Source of the DNA: Kitasatospora sp. GP82
Lineage (GTDB): Bacteria; Actinomycetota; Actinomycetes; Streptomycetales; Streptomycetaceae
Assembly (NCBI RefSeq): GCF_029892105.1
Contig: NZ_JARZAJ010000015.1
Span: forward strand, 149,934-213,933
Length of the DNA: 64,000 bases
Direction of reading: 5' to 3'
Shown here: positions 31,377 through 41,473 of the stretch, piece after piece
Numbering within the stretch: the first letter of the stretch is position 1
How the letters are laid out: the number at the start of each line of letters is the position of its first letter
The notes under the pieces: generated by a model
What the model saw: only the letters and a program-made list of their open reading frames with translations
Databases searched by the model: none
What the model was told of the DNA's origin: nothing
Program-made: the position numbers and the translations under genes

Positions 31377-34235
31377 ATGCAGATCCGGCTGACCGTCCTC
31401 CGACCGCGCAGCGGCTCGGCCGCCGCCTCCTCGGTCACCGCCGGATGGGCCACCGACGTGCTGGTCACGGCCCCCGTCGGTACGGCACTCGGCACCGTCG
31501 CGGGCGCACTCGCCGGTGCGGTGGGCGTGCGCGGGCCGCGCTCCGCCACCCATGTGCACCTGTACGCGGGCACCCAGCGCCTCGACGACCAGGCCCTGCT
31601 CGGCCACCCCCCGCTGCTGGACGGCGCCGTCCTCTGCCTCAACGAGCCCGACCCCGACGCCGACGAACCGGCCGACGGCACCGCGCCCGAACTGCGCGTC
31701 GTCGGTGGTCCCGATGCGGGCGGCGTGCACCGGCTGCACGGCCAGGAGATCCAGGTCGGCCGCTCCAGCCAGGCCGACGTACCGCTGGACGACCCCGACG
31801 TCTCCCGGCTCCACCTCGCCCTGCACCTCGGCCCCGACGGCCGGGTGACGGTCCGTGACCTGGGCTCCACCAACGGCACCACCGTGGACGGCCGGTTCCT
31901 CCGCGGCGCCGCCGCCGACCTGCCCGACGGCGGGCTGATCCGCCTCGGCGAATCCACCCTCCAGGTCGCCAGGAGCGACGCGGCCCGGGCCACTGCGGGC
32001 CCGCACGCAGATCTGGGGGAGATTTCAGGGGCGCCCCGGCAGGCCGTACCCGACGGGCAGGGCCGCCTCCAGCTCGCCCCCGCACCACCCGCCAAGGCCC
32101 TTTCCGCCGAGCCGCCCGCGCCCGCCGCCACCGAAGCGCCCTCCCCCGGCGGCCGCGCCCGAGCCCTGCTCTCCCGTACGCTCGGCCGCTCCGCCACCGC
32201 CGCCGACAGCCAGCCCAGCGCCGCCCGGCAGCACGCCGCCGCCCGGCTGCGGCAGACCGCCGCCCAGCGCGAGCGCTGGCCCGACCCGGCCGGTCTGCTG
32301 CTCACCGCACTCGGCACCGGGCCCCGGCTCTGGGAGCGCGGCCCCGCCCACCCCGACGCGCTCACCCTCCGGCTCGGCACCGCCGACAGCCCCGGCGGCC
32401 CCGGCACCGCGCCCGGCACCGTGCTGCCCGCCGTCCCCGTCACCGTCGACCTGCGAAGCTCCGGCAGCCTCGGCCTGGCCGGGCCGCGCGCCCGGCTCAC
32501 CGGGCTGGCGCGCGCCGCCGTCGCCCAGCTCGCCGCCCTGCACCCGCCGAGCAGCCTGAACCTGGTGCTGCTCAGTGCCGACGAAACCCGCACCGCCGAC
32601 TGGTCCTGGGCCCTGTGGCTGCCGCATCTGCGGCCCGCCCACGGGCAGGACTGCCGGCTGCTGGTCGGCTTCGGCCCCGAGCAGGCCGAAGCCCGCCTCG
32701 CCGAACTCACCGCCCTCTCCGCCCTGGATGCCGCCGCGGCCCCACCCGCCACCGTCCTGGTGCTGGACGGCGCCCCGGGCAGCCCCGCCGCCCGCAGCGC
32801 CCTGGAGCTGCTGCTCGCCCGGGGCCCGGCCGGGCGGGTGTTCCCGGTCTGCCTCGCCGAGCGCCCCGAGGAGCTGCCGCCGGGGCTCGGCGCCACCGCC
32901 GTCATCACCGGCGAGGTCGCCACCCAGCTCACCCTCGCCCGGCCGGTGCCCGCAGGTGCCTTCGCCGGAGCAGCCGGGCGGGAGGTGATCGAGGAGGTGT
33001 CCCTGGACGCCGTCTCCGCCGCCTGGGCCGAGCGGCTCGCCCGCGTCCTCGCCCCGCTCACCGAGTCCTCCCCCGCCAGCCGGGGCCCGCTGCCGGACGC
33101 GCTGCGCCTGCTCGACCTGCTGCGGCTGGACACCGTCACCCCCGCCAAGCTCTCCGCCCGCTGGGCCGACCTGCCCGCCAGCCCAGGCACCGCCACCGCC
33201 CTGCTCGGCACCAGCCGCGACGACCACTGCACCATTGATCTCACCGACCCCGACCTGGTCGGCCCCCAGCCCTTCGGTTCCGGCGAGGCCACGGGCCCGC
33301 ACCTGCTGATCGGCGGCGCCAAGGGCGCGGGCAAGACCGAGCTGCTGCGTACGCTGCTCGCCTCGCTCGCCGTCTCCGAACGGCCGGAGCGGCTGCGCAT
33401 CACCGTCATCGAGGCCCGGGGCCCTGTCGGCCCCGACGACTCGTCCGGCCTGCGCAGCTGTACCGACCTGCCGCATGTGACGGAACATCTGGACGCCGCC
33501 GCCGAACCCCGGCAGGCCCTGCTCACCGCCGAATCCCTGCTGGACGAACTCGCCCACCGCGAGTCCGTCCTCGGCGGACTCGACTTCACCTCCTGGCACA
33601 CCACCCGCGCCCTCGGCGGTACACCCGGCGTCTCCCTGGTGACGGCGGGCGGCCCGATCGGCCCGGTCACCACCGCCGCCGCCCTGGCCACCGCACCCCG
33701 GGCGGGGGCCGACAGCCAGCCCGCCGCACCCGCCCGGCTGATCGTGGCGGTGGACGACTACGAGGCGCTGCTGGCCCCCACCTCCCCGGCCGGCCGGCCG
33801 CTGGCGCGTGCCCTCGCGGCCGTCGCGCAGCGCGGCGGGCGCCTCGGGGTGCACCTGGTGGTCACCACCGGCGCGCCCGAGGAGACAGCGGGTACGGAGG
33901 TGGACGAGGCCGCCTCCCTGCGGATCGCCCTGCGCACGGCCGAGCCCGCCGACTCCGACCTGCTGATCCACCTCGGCGACGCCGCCGCCCTTACCGAGGA
34001 CACCCCCGGACGGGGCTACCTCCGCCGCCCCGACGGCGGAGTGACGGCCTTCCAGACCGCCAGGGTCAGCGGCCGCATCCCGCGCACCGCCACCCTGCGC
34101 CCGACCGTCGTCGCCATCGACCCCGCACAGCTCGGCGCCCCGCCGACCCGCCGCCCGGTCCGCGAACTGGGCAACGGCCCGACCGATCTGGCCCTCCTCG
34201 CCAGCGCCCTCCAAAGAGCCGCCACCCAGCCCTGA
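31377..34235 (+). CDS. FHA-domain FtsK/SpoIIIE-like ATPase
   Basis: 952 residues. After a ~100-residue N-terminal ubiquitin-like/unknown region comes an FHA domain (about 108-190: GGVHRLHGQEIQVGRSS, DVSRLHLAL, VRDLGSTNGTTV), which binds phosphothreonine. A Pro/Ala linker follows. The C-terminal half is FtsK/EccC-like, with Walker A GGAKGAGKTELL near 645-655, VAVDDYEALL as Walker B near 785, and GAPEETAGT later. There are no transmembrane helices, unlike EssC/EccC. The only complete nucleotide-binding site is this one; the preceding ~350 residues may be a degenerate ATPase domain. Divergent from pkaA, so a phospho-dependent partnership is a plausible inference. Exact function unknown; a role in T7SS-like or DNA translocation can be considered. 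Confidence 0.75.
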   Translation: MQIRLTVLRPRSGSAAASSVTAGWATDVLVTAPVGTALGTVAGALAGAVGVRGPRSATHVHLYAGTQRLDDQALLGHPPLLDGAVLCLNEPDPDADEPADGTAPELRVVGGPDAGGVHRLHGQEIQVGRSSQADVPLDDPDVSRLHLALHLGPDGRVTVRDLGSTNGTTVDGRFLRGAAADLPDGGLIRLGESTLQVARSDAARATAGPHADLGEISGAPRQAVPDGQGRLQLAPAPPAKALSAEPPAPAATEAPSPGGRARALLSRTLGRSATAADSQPSAARQHAAARLRQTAAQRERWPDPAGLLLTALGTGPRLWERGPAHPDALTLRLGTADSPGGPGTAPGTVLPAVPVTVDLRSSGSLGLAGPRARLTGLARAAVAQLAALHPPSSLNLVLLSADETRTADWSWALWLPHLRPAHGQDCRLLVGFGPEQAEARLAELTALSALDAAAAPPATVLVLDGAPGSPAARSALELLLARGPAGRVFPVCLAERPEELPPGLGATAVITGEVATQLTLARPVPAGAFAGAAGREVIEEVSLDAVSAAWAERLARVLAPLTESSPASRGPLPDALRLLDLLRLDTVTPAKLSARWADLPASPGTATALLGTSRDDHCTIDLTDPDLVGPQPFGSGEATGPHLLIGGAKGAGKTELLRTLLASLAVSERPERLRITVIEARGPVGPDDSSGLRSCTDLPHVTEHLDAAAEPRQALLTAESLLDELAHRESVLGGLDFTSWHTTRALGGTPGVSLVTAGGPIGPVTTAAALATAPRAGADSQPAAPARLIVAVDDYEALLAPTSPAGRPLARALAAVAQRGGRLGVHLVVTTGAPEETAGTEVDEAASLRIALRTAEPADSDLLIHLGDAAALTEDTPGRGYLRRPDGGVTAFQTARVSGRIPRTATLRPTVVAIDPAQLGAPPTRRPVRELGNGPTDLALLASALQRAATQP

Positions 34236-34370
34236 GCCGGCCCCGGGGAAAGGCAGCCGCGCTGGGGCCACGGAGAGGGCTTTCTCGGGGGCGCGAGGAG
34301 GCTTTCTTCAGAGTCCCGCGCCCCTGAAGAGCTCCCCCTTGCCCCTGAAAGGCCCCCACGCAAACGCCGC

Positions 34371-34404
34371 GAGGGCGGCACCGGAAGGAACCGGTGCCGC
34401 CCTC
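34371..34404. terminator. Bidirectional terminator between the FHA-ATPase gene and gdhB
   Basis: GAGGGCGGCACCGG pairs perfectly with CCGGTGCCGCCCTC (14 bp) around AAGGAA. Separates convergent genes. Confidence 0.9.
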
Positions 34405-34419
34405 AGCGTGCTGTCATGC

Positions 34420-37400
34420 TCAGCGCATCGAGCCCGTGCGCAGCAGCGTACGGATCACCCGCATCGCGACGGAGAGGCTGGACAGCTCGTAGTTGTCCGA
34501 ACTCCTTATGTCGTCCAGGGTGGTGCGCGCCCGGCCCAGCAGGGTGCTGTTGATCTCGGCCCAGGCCTCGTACCGCTCCTCGGGGGTGGCACCCTCGGGG
34601 CCGCAGGCCAGGATGTCGGCGGTCAGCGCCGAGTGGGCCGCGAACAGGTCCTCGCGGATGGCCGCGCGGGCCATCGAGGACCAGCGGTCGGTGCGGGGCA
34701 GGTCGATGATCCGGTCCAGCAGGTGGGTGATCTGCAGGCGGTCGGCGAGGTCGTAGTAGAGCTCGGCGACCTCGGCGACCTGGGCGCCGGAGCGGTCCGC
34801 GACCTCGACCATGTCGAGGGCCGGGAAGGTCGAGGAGAGGCCCGCGATCCTGGTGGCCAGGCTCTCGCGGACACCGGCCTCGGCCAGCTCCTGGTAGACC
34901 GACTCGAACCACACCAGGTCCTCGCCGCGCAGCGGCTTGGGCAGGCTGCCCCAGACCTGGTCGACACCGTCGCGGAAGAACTCGATGGTGCCCGCGATGT
35001 CGAGCGGCTGGCGCCGGTTGTTGAGCATCCAGCGGGTGGCGCGCTCGACCAGGCGGCGCGAGTGCAGCCGCATCTTGGTCTGGATCCGGGCCGGCACCCG
35101 GTTGTCCAGGGCCTCGACCTCGTCCCAGATGTCCTCCAGGCTGAAGACGGCGCGCGCCGCGGTGTGCGAGCGGGCGATCTCCGCCATGGTCGCCCCGGTC
35201 TCCTCGCGGAGGCGGAAGGCGAAGGTGCAGCCACCGCGGTTGATCGTGTCGTTGACGATCAGGGTGGTGATGATCTCCCGGCGCAGCGGGTGCTTGTCGA
35301 TCGCATCGGCGAAGCGGGTACGCAGTGCGGTCGGGAAGTACTCGTGCAGCGTGCTGCGGAAGTACGGGTCGTCGGGCAGGTCGGTGGCGAGCAGCTCCTC
35401 GGCCAGCACGATCTTGGTGTACGCGAGCAGCACGGACAGCTCGGGCTGGGAGAGCCCTCGCCCGGACTGCTGGCGCTCGCGGATCTGGCGCTCGGAGGGC
35501 AGGAACTCCAGGGCCCGGTCGAGCTGGCCGTCCGCCTCGTAGCGGTTGATCATGCGCGAGTGCACGTTGACCAGGCTGTGCGCCTGCTTGACGGCGTTGG
35601 CGAGGACCACGTTCTGCGCGTAGTTGTTGCGCAGGACGAGCCGGCCGACCTCGTCGGTCATCTCGGCGAGCAGCGCGTTGCGCTGCTTGATGGTCATGTC
35701 GCCGTCGGCGACCACCTGGTTGAGCAGGATCTTGATGTTCACCTCGTGGTCCGAGGTGTCCACACCGGCCGAGTTGTCGATGAAGTCGGTGTTGATCCAG
35801 CCGCCGGTGCCCTCCGGGCCGCCGACCGCCGCGTACTCGACCCGGCCGAGCTGGGTGCAGCCGAGGTTGCCGCCCTCGCCGACGACGCGGGCGCGGACCT
35901 GGGCGCCGTTGACGCGGATGGAGTCGTTCGCCTTGTCGCCGACCTCGGCGTTGGTCTCGCTGGTGGCCTTGATGTAGGTGCCGATGCCGCCGTTCCAGAA
36001 CAGGTCGACGGGCGCCTGCAGGATGGCCTTCATCAGCTCGGCCGGGGTGAGCCGGCTCTCCGCGATGCCGAGGGCCGCGCGGACCTGCGGGGTCAGCTGG
36101 ATCGACTTCGCCGACCGGGGGTGCACCCCGCCACCGGCGGAGATCAGGGACTTGTCGTAGTCGTCCCAGGAGCTGCGCGGCAGGTCGAAGAGCCGGCGGC
36201 GCTCCGCGTAGGAGGTGGCGGCGTCCGGGTTCGGGTCGAGGAAGATGTGCCGGTGGTCGAAGGCGGCGAACAGGCGGATGTGCTCGCTGAGCAGCATGCC
36301 GTTGCCGAAGACGTCACCGGACATGTCGCCGATGCCGACCACGGTGAACTCCTGCGACTGGGTGTCCACGCCCAGCTCGCGGAAGTTGCGCTTGACGGAC
36401 TCCCAGGCGCCGCGCGCCGTGATGCCCATGCCCTTGTGGTCGTACCCGGCGGAGCCGCCGGAGGCGAAGGCGTCGCCGAGCCAGAAGCCGTACGACTCGG
36501 CCACACCGTTGGCGATGTCCGAGAAGGTCGCGGTGCCCTTGTCGGCGGCGACGACCAGGTAGGTGTCGTCCTCGTCGTGGCGGACCACGTCGCGCGGGTG
36601 GACGACCTGGCCGCCCTTGAGGTTGTCGGTGATGTCCAGCAGCGCCGAGATGAAGGTCTTGTACGAGGCGATGCCCTCGGCCATCCAGGCGTCGCGGTCC
36701 ACCGACGGGTCCGGCAGCTGCTTGGCGACGAAGCCGCCCTTGGCGCCGACCGGGACGATCACGGTGTTCTTGACCATCTGGGCCTTGACCAAGCCGAGGA
36801 TCTCGGTGCGGAAGTCCTCGCGCCGGTCGGACCAGCGCAGACCGCCGCGGGCGACCTTGCCGAAGCGCAGGTGCACGCCCTCGACCCGGGGCGAGTAGAC
36901 CCAGATCTCGAAGGCCGGGCGCGGGGCCGGCAGGTCTGGGATGGCCTGCGGGTCGAACTTCATCGAGACGTACGAGGGCCAGTTGCCCTCGCTGTCGTGC
37001 TGGAAGAAGTTGGTCCGCAGGGTGGCCTTGATCAGGTTGAGGAAGGAGCGCAGGATGCGGTCCTCGTCCAGCGAGACGACCTCGTCCAGGGCACCGGCCA
37101 GCTCCTCCAGGATGCCCTCGGTCAGCTCCGCGGCGCCCTGCTGGTGGCCGGGGCTGAGGCGGGCCTCGAAGAGGTTCACCAGCAGCCGGGTGGTGTGGGT
37201 GTTGTTGCGGAGCGCGTCCTCCATGTAGTCCTGGGAGAAGGTGCTCCCGGCCTGGCGGAGGTACTTGGCGTAGGCGCGCAGCACCATGGCCTGGCGCCAG
37301 GTCAGCCCGGCGGTCATGACCAGCTCGTTGAAGCGGTCGTTCTCGGCCTTGCCGGTCCAGGTGGCCGCGAAGGTCTCCTGGAAGCGCTCGCGGGCCTCGT

Positions 37401-39366
37401 CGGTGAGGCCGGTGACCTCGCGCAGCCGCAGGCCGAAGTCGACCACCCAGGCGGTGGAGCCGTCGGCGCGGGTGAGCGCGTAGGGGTGCTCGTCGAGCAC
37501 CTCGACGCCCAGGCGCGAGAGCACGGGCAGGACCTCGGTGAGCGAGATCGGGCCGCCGACCCGGTAGATCTTGAAGCGGCGCTCGTCGTCGCCCGCGCCG
37601 ACCGGCTGGTACAGGTTGAGGCGGAAGTCGCCCTCCCCGCTCAGCGACTCGATCTGCTTGAGGTCGGAGACCGCGGTGCGCGCGGTGAAGTCGGCGCGGT
37701 AGCCGTCGGGGAAGGCATTGGCGTACTTGCGGCCCAGCTCGGAGGCCTTCTCCTCGCCCAGCTCAAGGTGCAGCTGGTCGTGGAAGCCGTCCATCCAGAA
37801 CCGGGCGGCCTCGGCCAGCTTGGCCTCGATCCGCTCGACGTCGGCGTCGGAGAGCTGCGGCAGCTCGCTGCCCTTGGCCACCCGGACCACCAGGTGGAGA
37901 CGGGTGAGCACGGACTCGGTCGAGTAGATCGTGTAGTCGATCGCGTCGCCGTTGAGCTCATCCTTGAGGATCGCGGTGAGCCGCTCGCGGACCCGGGTGT
38001 TGTAGCGGTCGCGCGGCAGGTAGATCAGCGCGGAGAAGTAGCGCCCGTACTCGTCCTGGCGCAGGAACAGCCGCAGCCGGCGGCGCTCCTGCAGGTAGAG
38101 CACGCTGGTGGCGATGGAGAGCAGCCCGGCGGCCGGGGTCTGGAAGATCTCGTCCCGGGGGAAGGTCTCCAGGATCTGCAGCAGGTCGCGGCCGTCGTGG
38201 CTCTCGCTGCTGAAGCCGGAGTCGGCCAGCACCTCCTGCACCTTGCGGCGGACCACCGGGATCCGGGTGACCGACTCGGTGTACGCGGCGGAGGAGAACA
38301 GGCCGAGGAAGCGGCGCTCACCGATCACCTCGCCGTTGGCGTCGAACTTCTTGACGCCGACGTAGTCCAGGTACGCCGGGCGGTGCACGGTCGCACGGCT
38401 GTTGGCCTTGGTCAGCACGAGGAGCTTCTTCTCGTGCGCCTTGGCGCGGACGGGGGCGCTCAGGCGGCCGAAGGCCTCGCTGACCGGGTGGTGGTCGGTG
38501 TCGTGGCTGAGCGGGTCGGAGCGCAGCACGCCCAGGCCGGTGCCGGGGACGGCCCGCAGCACCTCCTCGCCCTGGTGCTCGGCCAGGTCGTACTCGCGGT
38601 AGCCGAGGAAGGTGAAGTGGTCGTCGGCCAGCCAGCGCATCAGCTCCCAGGCCTCGCCGACCTCCTGCTCGGGCAGGTGGGCCGGGGGCTGCTCGGCAAG
38701 CTCGTCGGCGAGGCGCAGCGCGGAGTCACGCATCTTCGACCAGTCCTCGACGACCTCGCGGACGTCACCGAGGATGCGGCGCAGGTTGGACTCGATCGAG
38801 CGGAGGTCCTCGCGGTCCGTCTCACGGTCGATCTCGATGTGCATCCACGACTCGACCACGGCGTCGGCCGGCCACTCGGCCCCGGCGGCCTTGCTGCGCG
38901 AGCAGGCGTCGATGTCGAGGATCTCCAGCAGCTTGCCGGTGATGTCACGGCGGACGGCCAGCTGGGGGTGGATGACCACATGGATGCCGCGGTCCTCGCG
39001 GGTCAGCTCGTTGGTGACCGAGTCGACCAGGAAGGGCATGTCGTCGGTGACCACCTCGACCACGGTGTGGCCGCAGGACCACCCGTTCTCTTCGACGGTC
39101 GGGGTGTACACCCGGACCTCGGCGGTGCCCTGGGGCCGCTTGAGCCCGAGTCGGTAGTGGGAGGCGGCCGCACCGTAGACGTCGACCGGATCCCGGTCGA
39201 TCAGGTCCTCGGGCGCGGTGTGGAGGTAGTAGTGGTGCAGGTATGCGGTCAGAGCACCGTTGCTCAGACCCTCCCCTGGCGCCGCTCCCCCCACCTGGCT
39301 GTTCTCAGCGGCTGCTGCTGCCTTCGTGAGCAGTTCGGCCTTGGCTGCGTCCAGCTTGGTCTGCAT
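34420..39366 (-). CDS. gdhB: Large NAD-specific glutamate dehydrogenase (GDH-180 class)
   Basis: 1648 residues, the size of the 180-kDa NAD-GDH family first described in Streptomyces clavuligerus. It oxidatively deaminates glutamate to 2-oxoglutarate and ammonia. The N-terminal ~700 residues form ACT-like and helical regulatory regions. The catalytic core, around residues 780-1300, has KVARGGLRWSDR, VPVGAKGGFV (substrate Lys), and the NAD-binding region VGIGDMSGDVFGNGML. The C-terminal helical domain ends GSMR. ATG 39366 is preceded by AGGAG at 10 nt. It lies upstream of nothing in its own operon; pruA behind its promoter produces glutamate, so both serve proline/arginine catabolism. A 1704-codon frame on the other strand is a codon-bias shadow. 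Confidence 0.96.
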   Translation of the reverse strand: MQTKLDAAKAELLTKAAAAAENSQVGGAAPGEGLSNGALTAYLHHYYLHTAPEDLIDRDPVDVYGAAASHYRLGLKRPQGTAEVRVYTPTVEENGWSCGHTVVEVVTDDMPFLVDSVTNELTREDRGIHVVIHPQLAVRRDITGKLLEILDIDACSRSKAAGAEWPADAVVESWMHIEIDRETDREDLRSIESNLRRILGDVREVVEDWSKMRDSALRLADELAEQPPAHLPEQEVGEAWELMRWLADDHFTFLGYREYDLAEHQGEEVLRAVPGTGLGVLRSDPLSHDTDHHPVSEAFGRLSAPVRAKAHEKKLLVLTKANSRATVHRPAYLDYVGVKKFDANGEVIGERRFLGLFSSAAYTESVTRIPVVRRKVQEVLADSGFSSESHDGRDLLQILETFPRDEIFQTPAAGLLSIATSVLYLQERRRLRLFLRQDEYGRYFSALIYLPRDRYNTRVRERLTAILKDELNGDAIDYTIYSTESVLTRLHLVVRVAKGSELPQLSDADVERIEAKLAEAARFWMDGFHDQLHLELGEEKASELGRKYANAFPDGYRADFTARTAVSDLKQIESLSGEGDFRLNLYQPVGAGDDERRFKIYRVGGPISLTEVLPVLSRLGVEVLDEHPYALTRADGSTAWVVDFGLRLREVTGLTDEARERFQETFAATWTGKAENDRFNELVMTAGLTWRQAMVLRAYAKYLRQAGSTFSQDYMEDALRNNTHTTRLLVNLFEARLSPGHQQGAAELTEGILEELAGALDEVVSLDEDRILRSFLNLIKATLRTNFFQHDSEGNWPSYVSMKFDPQAIPDLPAPRPAFEIWVYSPRVEGVHLRFGKVARGGLRWSDRREDFRTEILGLVKAQMVKNTVIVPVGAKGGFVAKQLPDPSVDRDAWMAEGIASYKTFISALLDITDNLKGGQVVHPRDVVRHDEDDTYLVVAADKGTATFSDIANGVAESYGFWLGDAFASGGSAGYDHKGMGITARGAWESVKRNFRELGVDTQSQEFTVVGIGDMSGDVFGNGMLLSEHIRLFAAFDHRHIFLDPNPDAATSYAERRRLFDLPRSSWDDYDKSLISAGGGVHPRSAKSIQLTPQVRAALGIAESRLTPAELMKAILQAPVDLFWNGGIGTYIKATSETNAEVGDKANDSIRVNGAQVRARVVGEGGNLGCTQLGRVEYAAVGGPEGTGGWINTDFIDNSAGVDTSDHEVNIKILLNQVVADGDMTIKQRNALLAEMTDEVGRLVLRNNYAQNVVLANAVKQAHSLVNVHSRMINRYEADGQLDRALEFLPSERQIRERQQSGRGLSQPELSVLLAYTKIVLAEELLATDLPDDPYFRSTLHEYFPTALRTRFADAIDKHPLRREIITTLIVNDTINRGGCTFAFRLREETGATMAEIARSHTAARAVFSLEDIWDEVEALDNRVPARIQTKMRLHSRRLVERATRWMLNNRRQPLDIAGTIEFFRDGVDQVWGSLPKPLRGEDLVWFESVYQELAEAGVRESLATRIAGLSSTFPALDMVEVADRSGAQVAEVAELYYDLADRLQITHLLDRIIDLPRTDRWSSMARAAIREDLFAAHSALTADILACGPEGATPEERYEAWAEINSTLLGRARTTLDDIRSSDNYELSSLSVAMRVIRTLLRTGSMR

Positions 39367-39715
39367 GGCTGTCTGGCTCCTGTCGCGCGCCGTTGCGTGA
39401 CTCGGTGGTGTCGGGTGTGCACCGCCGGGTCTGTCTGCAATCTTCCCTCATGATCCAGATTCCGCCCTAATGCGCGGAACGAAAGATGCTCATGCCACGC
39501 ATGAGATGCCTCTCGTCTGGGTACATGAGGTCATTTGGCCTGTGATGCCAAACCCGACGACGCCAGCCAGCCTAGCCGCCGGAAACGAAGGTGTCAGGGG
39601 ACATGGAGGCACAAACTCAGAGGAAGATCGATCCGTCCTGGACATCTTGTCCAATGTGCCCCGTCCACGTGTCAGGCTCTGTCAGGTTCCGACCGCGCCC
39701 GGTGCCGGGAAACGC
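39367..39715. other. Upstream region of gdhB
   Basis: 349 bp, no gene supported. Lower GC than flanks (39480-39560). Presumably contains the gdhB promoter; the pruA terminator was not identified. Confidence 0.4.
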
Positions 39716-41347
39716 TCAGCCCATGTGCGGGTAGCGGTGGTCGGTCGGCGGTACGAAGGTCTCCTTGATCGAGCGCGCCGAGGTCCAGCGCAGCAGGTTC
39801 TGCGCCGCACCCGCCTTGTCGTTCGTCCCGGAGGCGCGCCCGCCGCCGAAGGGCTGCTGCCCGACCACCGCGCCGGTCGGCTTGTCGTTGATGTAGAAGT
39901 TTCCCGCGGCGAACCGCAGCCGCTCCACCGCCCGGGCGATCGCGGGCCGGTCCTGGGCGATCACCGCCCCGGTCAGCCCGTACGGCGCCCCGGTGTCCAC
40001 CAGCTCCAGCGCCTCCTCCCAGCGGGCGTCCTCGTAGATGTGCACGGCGAGAATCGGACCGAAGTACTCGGTGTGGAAGATCTCGTCGCGCGGGTCCGAG
40101 GAGACCAGCACGGTCGGCCGCACGAAGTACCCGATGGCGTCGTCGTACTGGCCGCCGGCCGCCAGTTCCACCGAGGGCACCCGCTGGGCCCGGTCGATCG
40201 CCGCCCGGTTCTTCTCGAAGGCCCGCCGGTCGATCAGGGCGCCCATGAAGTTGCTCAGGTCGGTGACATCACCGACCGTCAGCGCGTCCACCTCGGCCAG
40301 GAACTCGTCCCTGATCCGCTGCCACAGACCGCGCGGCAGATAGGCCCTGGACAGCGCCGAGCACTTCTGGCCCTGGTACTCGAAGGCGCCCCGGAGCATC
40401 GCGGTCCTCAGCACCGCCGGGTCGGCCGAGGGGTGCGCCAGCAGGAAGTCCTTGCCGCCGCTCTCGCCGACGATCCTCGGGTACGTCCGGTACGAGCCGA
40501 TGTTGGCGCCGATGCTCTGCCAGAGCGACTGGAAGGTCCGGGTGGAGCCGGTGAAGTGCAGCCCGGCGAGGTCGGGGTCGGCCAGCGCCACCGCGGAGAG
40601 CTGCTGTCCGTCGCCGGTCACCATGTTGATCACGCCGGGCGGCAGGCCCGCCGCCTCCAGCAGCCGCATCAGGTAGTACGCGGAGAGCGTCTGCGTCGGG
40701 GACGGCTTCCAGACCACGGTGTTGCCCATCAGCGCGGGGGCGGTCGGCAGATTGCCCGCGATCGCCGTGAAGTTGAAGGGCGTGATCGCGTAGACGAAGC
40801 CCTCCAGCGGGCGGTGGTCCGTCCGGTTCCACACCCCCGGCGAGGAGGCCGGCTGCTCGGCCAGCAGCTGCCGGGCAAAGTGCACATTGAAACGCCAGAA
40901 GTCCACCAGCTCGCACGGGGCGTCGATCTCCGCCTGCTGGACCGTCTTCGACTGGCCCAGCATGGTCGCCGCCGCGACCGTCTCCCGCCACGGACCGGCC
41001 AGCAGATCGGCTGCCCGCAGAAAGACCGCCGCCCGGTCGTCGAAGGAGAGCGAGCGCCACCCGGGCGCGGCCGCGAGCGCCGCGTCCACCGCCAGCCTGG
41101 CGTCCTTGCTGGTCGCGTTCCCCAGGACGCCCAGCCTGGCCGCGTGATGGTGCGGCTGGACCACCTCGATCCGCTCACCGCCGCCGAAGCGCTGTTCGCC
41201 GCCGATCGTCATCGGCAGCGGGATCTGCTCGGCGGCCAGCTCGTCCAGCTTCGCCTCCAGCCTGGCCCGCTCGGGGCTGCCCGGGGCGTAGGAGTGCACC
41301 GGCTCATTGGCCGGGGCCGGCACCTGGGTCACTGCGTCGATGGGCAT
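39716..41347 (-). CDS. pruA: L-glutamate gamma-semialdehyde (P5C) dehydrogenase
   Basis: 543 residues from ATG 41347 (MPIDAVTQVPAP, GGAG 6 nt upstream). It oxidises pyrroline-5-carboxylate/glutamate semialdehyde to glutamate with NAD+, the last step of proline and arginine degradation. An ALDH fold with YAITPFNFTAIAGNLP, NTVVWKPSPTQ, catalytic Glu in IVGESGGKD, catalytic Cys in FEYQGQKCSA and the C-terminal PFGGGRASGTN. This matches the group-1 P5CDH family, with the family's characteristic EYQGQKCSA. Stand-alone enzyme, not fused to proline dehydrogenase. The product is a substrate of the neighbouring GDH. Confidence 0.95.
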   Translation of the reverse strand: MPIDAVTQVPAPANEPVHSYAPGSPERARLEAKLDELAAEQIPLPMTIGGEQRFGGGERIEVVQPHHHAARLGVLGNATSKDARLAVDAALAAAPGWRSLSFDDRAAVFLRAADLLAGPWRETVAAATMLGQSKTVQQAEIDAPCELVDFWRFNVHFARQLLAEQPASSPGVWNRTDHRPLEGFVYAITPFNFTAIAGNLPTAPALMGNTVVWKPSPTQTLSAYYLMRLLEAAGLPPGVINMVTGDGQQLSAVALADPDLAGLHFTGSTRTFQSLWQSIGANIGSYRTYPRIVGESGGKDFLLAHPSADPAVLRTAMLRGAFEYQGQKCSALSRAYLPRGLWQRIRDEFLAEVDALTVGDVTDLSNFMGALIDRRAFEKNRAAIDRAQRVPSVELAAGGQYDDAIGYFVRPTVLVSSDPRDEIFHTEYFGPILAVHIYEDARWEEALELVDTGAPYGLTGAVIAQDRPAIARAVERLRFAAGNFYINDKPTGAVVGQQPFGGGRASGTNDKAGAAQNLLRWTSARSIKETFVPPTDHRYPHMG

Positions 41348-41473
41348 GCTGGGCTCCGATCGGTCCGGGTTCGTCCGGGGTCGCTCCAGACTGACCAGCC
41401 GGGCCCGACCGGGCCCCGGTGACACGCCGCTAAGCCGCCTGCGCAATCGGGCGACCACGCGGGGCGCGGAGCC

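Noticed and set aside
34339..39453. 1704-codon open frame on the plus strand opposite gdhB
   Set aside because: It is a frame shadow caused by GC-rich codon bias: the gdhB frame on the other strand has a full set of domain motifs and this one has none.
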